Shown here: piece after piece, positions 1 through 10,300 of the stretch | Numbering within the stretch: the stretch's first letter is position 1 | Layout of the letters: every line of letters begins with the position of its first letter | Assembly: GCA_031265345.1 (NCBI GenBank) | Contig: JAISCU010000428.1 | Span: 1 to 20,484, forward strand | Direction of reading: 5' to 3' | Length of the DNA: 20,484 nt | Source of the DNA: Bifidobacteriaceae bacterium | GTDB taxonomy: Bacteria; Actinomycetota; Actinomycetes; Actinomycetales; WQXJ01 | Translations under genes and position numbers: made by a program | The notes under the pieces: model-generated | The model's database searches: none | What the model was told of the DNA's origin: nothing | Seen by the model: the letters and a program-made list of their open reading frames with translations, nothing else

Positions 1-930
1 CGCGAGCGCGGCGGCGCGGGCCAGATTCGCGTGGTCGGAGCCGGAGCGTCGGATGGTCCCCGCCAGCACTCGCGAGGTGACCAGCCCGCGGGTCGAGCGG
101 GCCAGCAACTCGGGGGTCGCGCCGATCAGCCCGTCGATGGAGAAGGTCCAGGTGTCTCGGTATTGGCTGACCAAGAAGTCGAGGACCGCGCGCGGGTCGA
201 TCAATCCGGCGTCGGTGGCGTCGCCAGTTCCGTCGAGTCCGGTGCCATCCGGTCCGACGCCGACGCCGACGGGGGTGGTGGCGGCGGGTCCAGTGGCTAC
301 AGGTCGAGTGGCGGCGCGGGCCAGTACCGATCTGGCCAGCACGACCTTGTCTAGGCCGTTGTCCTCGATCAGATCGATGGCCTGGCGCACCACGTCCGGC
401 CAGTCGGCAGCCGCCACCGGGCCGGGGAACTCTTCCAGGCGCGGGCACGGCCATTGGCCAAGCAGGCTCGGCGAAGACTGGGGCGTCACCATGCCGGGGA
501 CGGGGCCGGACGCCGGTTCGGGCTGGACTCGCGGCGCGGCATCGGGCATACCGTGAGGCGCCGAACCGGACACCGTGGCGGTAGTGACCCACTCGCGGCC
601 CCGGTAGCGCGCGACCACCACCTGCGGCACCACCAGCACGGACGGGGCGCGGGAGGTGTCCGCGAAGGCGAATGCCCCCATCGCCAGCGGCCCCGTGCCG
701 GGCAGGTCGGACGGCCCCTCTATGGTGGCCCGGGTGAGGACCGAGCTCCACCAGTCCTCGGCGTCCCGGAACCGTCCGGGCCCGGTCGTCTCGAAGCGGG
801 CGGCCTGGCCCATGCCGACGAACCCGTCGCCGCGCCGCAGCCAGACCAGCGGGTCGGGGCCGGGCGCGGCGCTGAGCAGGTCGGCGGGGTGCGTCGCCGG
901 TGCGGTGCGGAAGGTGATGTCGGGAAGCAT
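1..930 (-). CDS. menF: Isochorismate synthase, MenF/EntC type (C-terminus beyond the window)
   Basis: Reading the minus strand from the ATG at 930 gives 310 codons open to position 1. The enzyme converts chorismate to isochorismate, the entry step of menaquinone or, in some bacteria, siderophore synthesis, in the cytoplasm. Visible family landmarks are DKVVLAR (residues 194-200), TWTFSIDGLIGATPELL (GATPELL at 270-276) and LAGT at 289-292, in the order expected of chorismate-binding enzymes. Roughly the last 100 residues, carrying the metal-binding part of the active site, are outside the window. A Gly/Thr/Asp-rich stretch of about 35 residues after DKVVLARS is longer than I would expect and looks like a loop insertion. 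An in-frame ATG at 972 is possible, but a TAGGCT -10-like box just upstream of 930 favours the shorter form. Assignment to menaquinone rather than siderophore synthesis is inferred from the actinobacterial style of the sequence; no other men gene is visible. Confidence 0.87.
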   Translation of the reverse strand, partial: MLPDITFRTAPATHPADLLSAAPGPDPLVWLRRGDGFVGMGQAARFETTGPGRFRDAEDWWSSVLTRATIEGPSDLPGTGPLAMGAFAFADTSRAPSVLVVPQVVVARYRGREWVTTATVSGSAPHGMPDAAPRVQPEPASGPVPGMVTPQSSPSLLGQWPCPRLEEFPGPVAAADWPDVVRQAIDLIEDNGLDKVVLARSVLARAATRPVATGPAATTPVGVGVGPDGTGLDGTGDATDAGLIDPRAVLDFLVSQYRDTWTFSIDGLIGATPELLARSTRGLVTSRVLAGTIRRSGSDHANLARAAALA

Positions 931-938
931 CGCCGGAC

Positions 939-944
939 AGCCTA
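939..944 (-). promoter_or_regulatory. Possible -10 box of the menF promoter
   Basis: On the minus strand TAGGCT lies 8 nt before the ATG at 930, so transcription would begin about one or two bases before the start codon, giving a nearly leaderless mRNA. The same hexamer is the -10 element of the HTH gene at 16106. No convincing -35 is seen at the right distance, and there is no Shine-Dalgarno sequence before 930. Confidence 0.35.
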
Positions 945-1324
945 CTAAACCGGCGGGGGGCTCGGGCTGCATTCCTGGGTACGAGGATTGATGTCAGGTT
1001 TGGGGACAGACAACGGCCTCGCAGGAACGCGGCGACAAGTCTTGGACGATGCCGCTCGGTCGTCTCTGCCTCACACGATCCGCCAGGCGCGAGGGCAGGG
1101 ACGCGGCCGTCCGGGATGCGGGCGGTGCCTGAAGGCGGAGCGCTGGGACGACCCCAGGGCTTATGGTAATTTCAATGCCGAGCGCCCGCCGGAATAGCGT
1201 CTTGCCCCTTGGCGTTATGACGGATGGCGCGGCCGCTGAGGGGAATTGTCCCTGAACCGACCGGTTGGGGCTCGCCTCATTCATCGAGGCGGCCTAGCGT
1301 CGAACGTGGCGAGTCACCAAGTGC

Positions 1325-1330
1325 GAGGAG
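1325..1330 (+). promoter_or_regulatory. Ribosome binding site deciding the giant gene start
   Basis: GAGGAG sits 7 nt before the ATG at 1338. The frame is open from 1224 with another ATG there, but that one has no comparable Shine-Dalgarno sequence and would place about 38 residues before the signal peptide. A third in-frame ATG at 1353 has a weaker site. Confidence 0.75.
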
Positions 1331-1337
1331 CAGGGAC

Positions 1338-4300
1338 ATGTTTTCTGGGGGCATGAAGGGGTTTGGGCCGTGGGTCGAGCGCGGCGTCCCGTGGGGTCGT
1401 GGCGTTGGGCGTGGGTTGCGGCGGGGCGCGGCTGGGCTGGTCGCGGCGGCCATTGCCTTGCCGTTGGTGGCGCCCGCGTCGAACGCGGACCCGACTGACA
1501 CGCCGCCCGCCGAATTGGTGGTGACCGCCCAAGACCTGGACCCGAGCGCGGCGAAGCTGCAGGCTGTCGTCAGTTCGACGGCGCAGGGCGATTACGCGTT
1601 CAAGCTCGAGGGGACGAACGCGGCGTTCGACGCGAAATACCCCGACGACTACCTGCTCGAGGGCACCGGCCTGACTCTTGAGGGCACCTTCGCGGTGCCG
1701 ATCGAGGTCACCGGCGCCTCACCGGACGAATCGCCGTTGCGGGTCAAACTCAATGCCGTCACCAGCAACGGCGCGCCGGGAGGCCCGGCCTTCGCGTTGG
1801 CGAACGGCGCCAACGTGGCGCTGGCCCTGGAGGGATCGAACAACTTGGTCTCCACTCAAGGCGCGGGCCTGCAGGTGATCGCGGGAACCAAGCTGAGCAT
1901 CGCGGACGCGTCCGGCGCGGGCGAGCCGGTGCCCACGCTTCAGGTCCAGGGCGCGGATCGCGCCGCTGGGATCGGCGGCGGCGATCAGGACGGCACCCAG
2001 GGCACCGGGACCATTTCTATCGGAGGCGAGGTACAGGTGGAAGCCGTCGGCTCCACGGACGGGGCCGGGATCGGCGGCGGAAGGTCCGGCTACGCGGGTG
2101 TGATCGAGATCAAGGGCTCGTCGCGGATCAACGCGACGAGCATCGGCGCAGGGATCGTTGGCAGCGGTGGCCTGATCACTATCTCCGGTTTGGCGGAGGT
2201 GGATGTCACTTCCACGTCGAGCTCCGCTACGGGCATCGGCGGAGGCACCAGCGGAACGGTCACGATCTCTGATTCGGCCCGTGTGCGCGTAACCAGTTCC
2301 TCGACTTATTATGGGTCGGCAGGGATCGGCGGCGGCGGAGGTTGGCACGGAACGGTCACGATCTCTGATTCGGCGCTGGTGGACGTCTCTGCGCTGGGCG
2401 AGGCCGCCGCGATCGGCAGCGGAGGTATTAGCCAGTCGCCAGGCGGCGTCGTCACGATTAGTGGCAACGCCACCGTTACAGCGACTGCCGAAAGAGGCGC
2501 CGCGATTGGCGGGGGCTACGGCAGCCCCGGTGGCGTCATCAGGATTACTGACACGGCCAAAGTCATCGCGACAACCACCAAAGGGACCACATTCGGACCC
2601 GCCGCGATCGGCGGCAGCGGGGCTGGCGGCATGGGCCAGGTCACGATCAGCGGAGATGCGATGGTCCGGGCGAGCGCGACAGGGACTGGAAACACTGTCG
2701 GGATTGGCGGCAGCGGCACGCGTGGTGCGTCGCCCGACCACTTTGTGAGGATCGAGGGCTCCCCGACCGTGGTCGCCTACGGCTCGGTGGCCGGGATCGG
2801 TGGCGGGTCCGGCACTGCCGCCGTGCAGGGAAGCGTCACCATCAGCGGTGGCTTTGTCGTCGCTAGTGCGTCCGCGGCGGAGAACTACGCCGTCGGCAGC
2901 GTCGCGGGCACGGTGTCCATCACCGGCGGCTCGGCCTATCCGGCGGTGGGAGCACGGGGCGTGTCCGGCGTGCAGGATCCGGTCGGGGCCGATGGCGAGC
3001 CGGTCTTCCCGCTCCACCTCCCGGCCCACAACGGGGGAGCCGACCTCACAAACCTGGACCTGACGAGCCCTCCGTTCGCCTACGCCCAGCACACCATCAC
3101 CGAGGCGCAGCGGGCTTTCATCGCCTCCAATGCCCCAGACACCTTCCCGGCCCCTGCCAGCGTGCCCGCGACCAGCGCCGACGCCGACAGACTAGCGGCG
3201 ACCCTGTGGGTCCCGGTTGGCCAGCTGAGCGGCATCGAACTCCGCGATGTCGAGGGCTTCGCCGCGAACGTCAAATCCGGCACGATCCCGCCCTACAGCG
3301 CCACGCTCGGCCAGAACGTGCTCCGCGACCAAGTTGTGAACGTCCAGGTCACGGCCAGCGGCACGCCCTACGAGTCCACCTCGACCGCCCTCACACTCAT
3401 GTTCGACCAACCTGTGCCGGGCTTCGAAGCCAGCCAGATCGCTGTCACAAACGGTAGCGCCAGCGTGGCGACCGACCCGTCGGGCTGGTCCAGTTCACCA
3501 GATTTCAAGACTTGGACGATGCCGCTCACCTCAGTCTCCGCGCAGGACGAGGTCGTCGTGGACGTGCTCTCACTTCCCGGCGCGTTGGCAGGTCACGTGG
3601 TGCTCGGCGCCCCGGTCGAGGTGACGGTCAACCGTGAGGCTGAGGTGGTTTTGGCGCCGGGCCGGAACTGGCGGCCCTTGGCAGACACCGCCGTGGTCGG
3701 GTTCGGTTCGGATGTGGCGGTGGTCGATGACGCCAACCCGGCTCCGACGTATTGGTACATCGCCCAAGACCTGGACGCGGCCGCTCCTTCGGATGGTCCG
3801 GCGGTCAGGGCTGCCGCTCTCGCGTCCGCGGAGGGCCGGGGAGGTCGCGGGATTGTCAGGGCTGGGCAAGTTGGCACGGCGACGGCGAACTCGATCCGAG
3901 TGACTGGTCTGCCTGACGCTTCCGCTCAGGTGGTCTATGTGGCTGCCGAATATGTGGACCCCGACCAGCCGACTGTGACGCATTTCAGCAAGCCGATAGC
4001 GATCCCGGCGGATGCTTATGCAGCCCCCGCCAACCTTGTGGCCGCCAATGCGGACATTGGCGCGGCGCTGTCGCTGGACGCCGTGGACGCGATCACTTGG
4101 GCCATTGGCGGCGCTAGCGGCGAGTTCGAGGCTATCAACGGCCTGGCGCTGTCGGTGGCGGGTGACCAGCTGGAACTCAACGGCTTGACCGGCGCGCGCC
4201 GGGTGACGGCGGACGGTGGCGGCCACGGCACGGAATCGATCCGAGTGACGCTGAACGGAAGCACCATCACGGGACCGGCGAACGCCGAGGCGGTGGCGCT

Positions 4301-7300
4301 GACCGGCGGGGCTGACGTGGCGTTGGACGTGGTCGGCACGAACGCGATCATTGGGTCCGGGAATGATGTGGCCGTGGTCCGGGTCCCCTATGACGTCGAC
4401 GCTCAAACGGCGAGCCGACTGACCATCGCCTCCTCCAGCGCCGGGGCGTTGGAGGTCACGAAGGCTTCAGGCCAGAACGGCAGCGGGATTGGCGGCAACT
4501 GGAACGAAGGCGCTGGCACCATCATGATCGGCGGGGACGTGCGCCTGACCGTCGCGAGCCCCGATTGGAAGACTGAATCTGCGAACGCGATGATCGGCAG
4601 CTCTGGTGGCAGAGCCGGTTCGATAACGATCCAGGACGAGGCTTGGGTGAAGACTGGGGCAGTTCATGACCCGAATCTCTATGGCGCCGTGGCCATCGGC
4701 GCGCGGGGCGCGGGCGGGGCCGGCGGCGAGAGCACGGTCGCGATCACCGATCATGCGACCGTCGGCACGGTCCGGAACAGCTTTGTGGGAGGCACGGGCG
4801 TGTCGGTCCGGGTCGAGGGCGGCTTCGTCGTTGTTGGCGGAGAAGTGACCGGAGCGGACGTGAGGATCACCGGCGGCAGCGTCTGGGTCGATCCCGCCAG
4901 CGAAATGGACGCGCCCAAGGACGGCGACGGCAACGCCGTGTACCCGTTGTACGTGCCCGCAGTGTTGGCGTACCGGATCTCTCCGCGTGTGTGGGCCTCC
5001 TTGACGAACCTGGACGTGGGCGGCTCCAACCTGCCTTACACCCAGCACACGATCACCGAGGAGCAGAAAGACTGGCTGGCGGGGCTGGGCACCTTTCCGG
5101 CGCCGACGACCTTCCCGGCCACGAGCGCGGATGCGGGCAACCTGGCGGCCGTCCTGTGGGTCGCCGCACCGGCCAGCCCCGGATTGGTCGGAGACATCCA
5201 GCTGGGCCAGGCGCCCGATTTCGACGGCGCGGCGACCGGCGCGGCCAAGGTCGTGGCTGGAGCGCCAGCCTGGTCCACCGCCCTGGCCAACAACCTGGTC
5301 GCGACGCAAGTCGAAGCCACACTGACCGCGAATGGCGCCAAGGGGACGCAGACCAGCACGGAGCTAGTCATGAGGTTGCAACCGGAATCGCCGGGGTTGA
5401 GGCCGGACGACCTGGTGGTAGTGCCGGGCACGGGTTCGGCTGTGGTCACGCGAATGAGCCCCGAGTCCACTGGCCTTGGATCCCTCTACGTCATGGACTT
5501 GGCCGCCGAACCGACGGAAGGCGATCTCAGGATCGGGTTCGCCAGCCACAATTTCGTCGCGCCGCTCGTCAACGGCGAGGTGTACCGCAACCAGGGCGCG
5601 GCGTTGACTGTGACCGATCCGGGGACGCGGCATTTCACGTCCATCGGCGGGAACTTCGCGGTCACGGCCAACTGGCCGGGCGAATACTATGCCCAAGTCG
5701 GTGGGACCGCTCCGGGCAGTATTGATGAACTCAAGGCCTCCGCCCAGTTGACTGGCGACCTGGTTTACGGCGCCAACACCATCGACCAGGGCGCGGTCAC
5801 CTACGGCTATGCGGCTGACGAGGAGATACCGGTCTATTGGGCGTTCCAGGCCGAAAACGGCAATTGGAGCGGGATCGTGCAGTCCGCCATCCCCGCCTAC
5901 ACGGGCGACCCGGCGTGGTTCGCCCTCCCCGCTGGGACGGCATCGGCGGCGGTCACGGCGACCGCCCAGAGCGCCGACGTGTACCGCCTGACCGGCCTGA
6001 GCGGGGCGCTGACCTGGCTGAACGGCCACGACCTGCGATTCGACTCGGTGCCGCTGGAACTGAACTCGTCCTTCAGCGGCACTCGGACCTTCCGCGTTGA
6101 CGGCTCGAGTATTGGAAATCTGGCCCCGTTGAGGGTACGCATCAACGGGTTGACTCTCTCCGGCGTGGCCCGACCGTTCGTGCTGGCGAATGGAGCCCAG
6201 GGGAGTCTGACTGTGGATGGTTCGAACTCTCTGGCTTCGTCGAGCGGCGGTTCGCCTTGTGGGCTGACTGTGGAGCCAGGAACCAGTCTGGCGATCACCA
6301 GTTCCAGCGGCGGCGACTTGACCGCCCAGGGAGGGTCCTATTCGTCTACGAGGGCCTACGGCCCGGGGATCGGTGCGCAGAATGGCAGCGGAGCGCTTCG
6401 GATCGACGGCGACGTGACCGTTCGCGCGATCGGCGCAGGTTCGTCCGACTACGGTGCTGCAGGCATCGGCGCGGATGTGCGAAATGGTTCGAGCATGTAT
6501 GCGATGGGCGGCCCGGTAGTGATCGGTGGCCAGGCCCGCGTGTACGCGACCGGCTCGGGCAGCGGGGCCGGAATCGGCGGTACGGGCTCCGGCGGCGTTG
6601 GTGCCACCGGCGCCACGAACTCCATCACAATCCAGGACGACGCCTTCGTGGTGGCCGTCGGCGGGGCGACCGGGGTCGGGATCGGTGGCGGGAACAGCAC
6701 CGTTGCTGGGCTCGGAACCGTCACGATCACGGGAGGGACCGTCGTGGCGCGGCCCGGCGCGACGACCAACCCGGCGATCGGTGGGCTGGCGCCTGGCGCG
6801 GTCAAGATCACTGGCGGGAACGTCTACGCCGGGAACACCAGCCTCGGCGCGGGTGACCTGGTGGGCGCTGACAGCGCGGCCGTCTACCCGCTCTACGTGC
6901 CCGCCAGCCTGGGCGCGACGGACCTGAAGGACACACAGGTCACCAGCGCCGACTGGCCCGGCGGGAGTCTTCAGACCATCCGCCCGGATGCGGAGGCGCA
7001 ACTGGCGGCGTGGGGGATCGCCGACCATTGGCCAGCCGACCTGGCGGGCGTCGCCTGGGTGGCCGCCGACCAGGCCAAAGGCAAGCTGTATCGCAGCTTC
7101 GAGGCCGACGGGGTGCCGGTCGTCGGGACGGCCCAGTCGGCCTCCGGGGAGGCGCGGGCGTTCGTGTCGCCGCAGTTCCGGAGCCTCGGGTCGGCGCAAT
7201 CGAGCGATTACAACATCCTGACCGAGGGACTCGATCTGTTGACGATCAGCGGGGACGGGGCCGTGGACACGGCCACCACCAGGGTGTTGACCTTCACGCT

Positions 7301-10300
7301 GGAAGATGCAGCCGACCTCGCGGGCAGCACGGTCACCCTGGCCCCGGAGGGTACGTTCGCGGCGACTGCCGGTGTCTTGACGGCTGTCGAGGGCAGCGGG
7401 AACACAAAGTATTCCGTGGACGTGACGGGTGACTGGAGCGAGGGCGATGTGGTCCGGGTGACCCTCGACTCGTCGTCCTCGGCCGCCCATGTGGCGCCGC
7501 CAATCCAAGACGTGACGCTGCACCGGGACGTCACCCCGCCCGTCCTGAGCGACCCTGCCGGTGAGCGGCTGACCGGGACGACGGCATCGGCCACCGTGAC
7601 GGCGAGCGAGGCCGGCCAACTGTTCTATTTGGCGTTGCCCGCGACGGCCTCGGGTCCTTCGGACGCCGACGTGAAAGCGGGCACCAAGCTGGCTATGACA
7701 GCCGGGGTGAACACCATCGCAATCACGGGTCTGGCCTCGAACGCGGAGCAGAAGGTGTACCTGCTGGCGCAGGACTTGGAGGGCCTGTGGTCGAGCCCGG
7801 TCACGGAGATCGGCCTGCCGGAGGCATACCCGTTCTCGGTCGGGCTGGCGCCGTCGCATGGCAGCATCACCAACGCGGCTGACCTGGCGACCGCGTATCC
7901 GGCCGGTGCCCGGATTGAGTTGAAGGCGCGCCCGGAGATGGCGTACGCGGTGGAGTCTTGGTCCGACGGCGGCGCGGGCGGGAGCTTCACGGACCGCCAC
8001 GCCTCGACCACGGTTTACACGATGCCGTCCGGCCCGGCCCAGGTGGACGTGAGCTTCGGGCGGGCGGTGGCCTACGTGTCGGCTGAGGCGATCGATGGCG
8101 CTGCGGGGACCGCGACGACGACCCAGGTGCGGTTGACCTTCGAGTTCTCGCTGCCAGACGGGTTGAACGCCTCCAACATTGTGCTGCCTTCCGGGATGGC
8201 GGTGACCGGCGTCGCGTCTGCGGGCGACGGCGTGTACGTGGTGACGTTGAGCGGGGTCTCGGCCGAAGGGACGGCGCCGTTCGAGGTCCGCAGCCCCGGC
8301 ACTGCGTTCGTGCCGGTGGTCCACGATGCGGTGCTGCACTACGACTCGACTGCGCCTGCGTTGACGGAGGCTGGTTGGTCGCGGACGGCTGTGAGCTCTG
8401 GTTCGGTGTCGTTCGAGGCTTCTGAGTCCGGGACTTACTACTTCCTGGTGGACTTGGTTGGATCGACCGCGCCCTCGGCGGCGGACGTGGTCGCTGGCGC
8501 GCGTTCGGATGCGATGGACGCCGGGTCGAACACTATTTCTCTGGACGGTTCGGATCTGACCACTGGCGCTCGCCGGGTGGTGTACGTGGTCGGCGTGGAC
8601 GGCGAGGGCAACCGGTCCAGCGTGGCCGTGCTGCCGTTGGGCGCGTTCTCGAAGTTGACGGTGCATCGCAGGGTGATCGACCCCGGCACGGCGTACGCGG
8701 ACGCGGACTCTTATGCCGAAGGGGCGCAGGCGTATTTGACGGCCATCCCCGCGAAGGGTTACGAGTTCATTAGGTGGCAGCCGGAGGCAGGCGCGTCGGA
8801 AGCGATGTTCGGCGACACTGGGTCCGCTTCGACTTCGTTCACGATGCCCGGCAACGACGCGACGGTGCGGGCTTTGTTCGCGAAACGGACGCTGTCGGTC
8901 GGGTTCGTACTGGACGTGCCTCCGGCCGCGCCGGAGGACACATCTGATTGGTCTGCCTCCGGCGAGGCTGTGATCGAAGGGAGGATCCCGGCCCCGCCCG
9001 CCACGCCTGAGTTGGCGGATTACCGGTTCGTCGGCTGGTACACGGAGCCGCAGGTGTTGGACCGCGCCGACCCCTCGAAGGCCTGGTACTTCGCCAAGGC
9101 CCCCGTGACAGCGGACATGATCGCGGATGATGGCGTGACGGTGACGTTGTATGGGGCGTGGGCGACCAAGTACGGCGAGGTCCGGTACGCGCTGGGCGGC
9201 TCCGAGACGGAGCCGGTGTCGCCGACGTCGGTCGGGCCGGATCGGGTGGAGATCGGGTCGAAGATCGTGGATGCGCCGAGTTTCGGGACGGTGCTGTCAC
9301 GGGCCGGCTACACGTTCGACGGCTGGTTCGTGGACGCCGGGCATCAGCAGCCGGTGGCCGCCGAGACGACCTTGGACGAATTGTCGTTGACGTTGCACGC
9401 GAAGTGGCTGCCCAACGGGGACGCGGACTACTTCGTCAAGCATTACAAGACCGCGTTCAGCCCTGTCGGAGTGCTAGCGGACACGGAGATCCTGGAGGGC
9501 AGGATCGGCACCTCCGTGACGGCTGTCCCGAGGCAGTACGTGGGCTATCTCTACGACCAGGCCAGTTCGACCACGTCGGGGACCGTCACCGAGGACCCAG
9601 CGCTGGTGCTGGACCTGTATTACGAGGCGAAACTAGTCGCAGTCGTCTTCGACACGGGCGACGGGAGCCCCCAGCCCGCGACAGTGGCGGGACGGTACGA
9701 CCACCCGTTGCGAATCAGGCCGAACGAGGTGAATAGGCCGGGCTACGCTCTGCTGGGGTGGCGATCCGCGACCGTTGACAGGTGGGACTTCGCCACCACT
9801 CCCATGACCGTGGACAACGGCGTCACCGGGATCGATGGCTCGGTGGGACGGTTGGAGTTGACGGCCGTCTGGGCGGCCGCTCCCACGGCGACCGGTGCGA
9901 CGTACACCATCGGCCTGGCCGGTGAGACCGTTCTGGCGGGCTCGGCGACCGCTGACACCGCGAACGGCGCGTCGATCCGCAAAGCGGTCGTGACCACCGA
10001 GGCCGAGTGGCTTGCCAAGGCGACCATCGAACCGGCATTGGACGGCACGGTCCGGTTCCAGGCGGGGTCGCTTCCGGCCGGCGACTACCCGTTCGTGGTG
10101 GAGTACACGGACTCGAACGATCTGACCGCCACGGCCGATTTCACCGTGACGGTGGCGGCCCCGCCGTCGGTGTCGGGAGAGACGGCGGACCGGATCAAGG
10201 CTGGCGGGACGGCCGATTTCACTATGACTGTGAAGAGTGCCGCGACTGTGACAGGGACCGTTGTGACTGGTGAGGCGACGGTGACCGCGGGCGTGACCGC

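Larger units (their letters stand above)
931..1337. other. Divergent intergenic region, no gene recognised
   Basis: About 400 bp separate the divergent menF and giant surface-protein genes. Short open frames here, for example 988-1197 on the plus strand, show no recognisable protein features and are not called. I see no tRNA, riboswitch or convincing promoter for the surface protein. A fragment at 1036-1057 matches 21 of 22 bases of the giant gene at 3506-3527 (see findings). The AT-richer patch around 1160-1175 is the likeliest promoter zone, but this is only a guess. Confidence 0.5.

Noticed and set aside
53..948. Three plus-strand open frames at 53-556, 454-948 and 656-991
   Set aside because: They are antisense to the isochorismate synthase, have Arg/Gly/Pro-rich compositions typical of shadow frames in high-GC DNA, and show no domains.
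988..1197. A 69-codon plus-strand frame in the intergenic region
   Set aside because: No ribosome site, no recognisable motif, and it overlaps the likely promoter zone of the giant gene.
1965..2950. CRISPR array or tandem DNA satellite suggested by the repeated GGGATCGGCGGC motif
   Set aside because: Repeats are imperfect, in frame and explained by the GIGGG protein motif; there are no conserved direct repeats with unique spacers.
5364..8666. An 1100-codon minus-strand open frame opposite the giant gene, and others at 1719-3092, 9633-11393 and 12414-14147
   Set aside because: They mirror the plus-strand coding bias, are rich in Arg, His and Gly, and carry no recognisable motif. The plus-strand frame has repeats, a signal peptide and a sorting signal.
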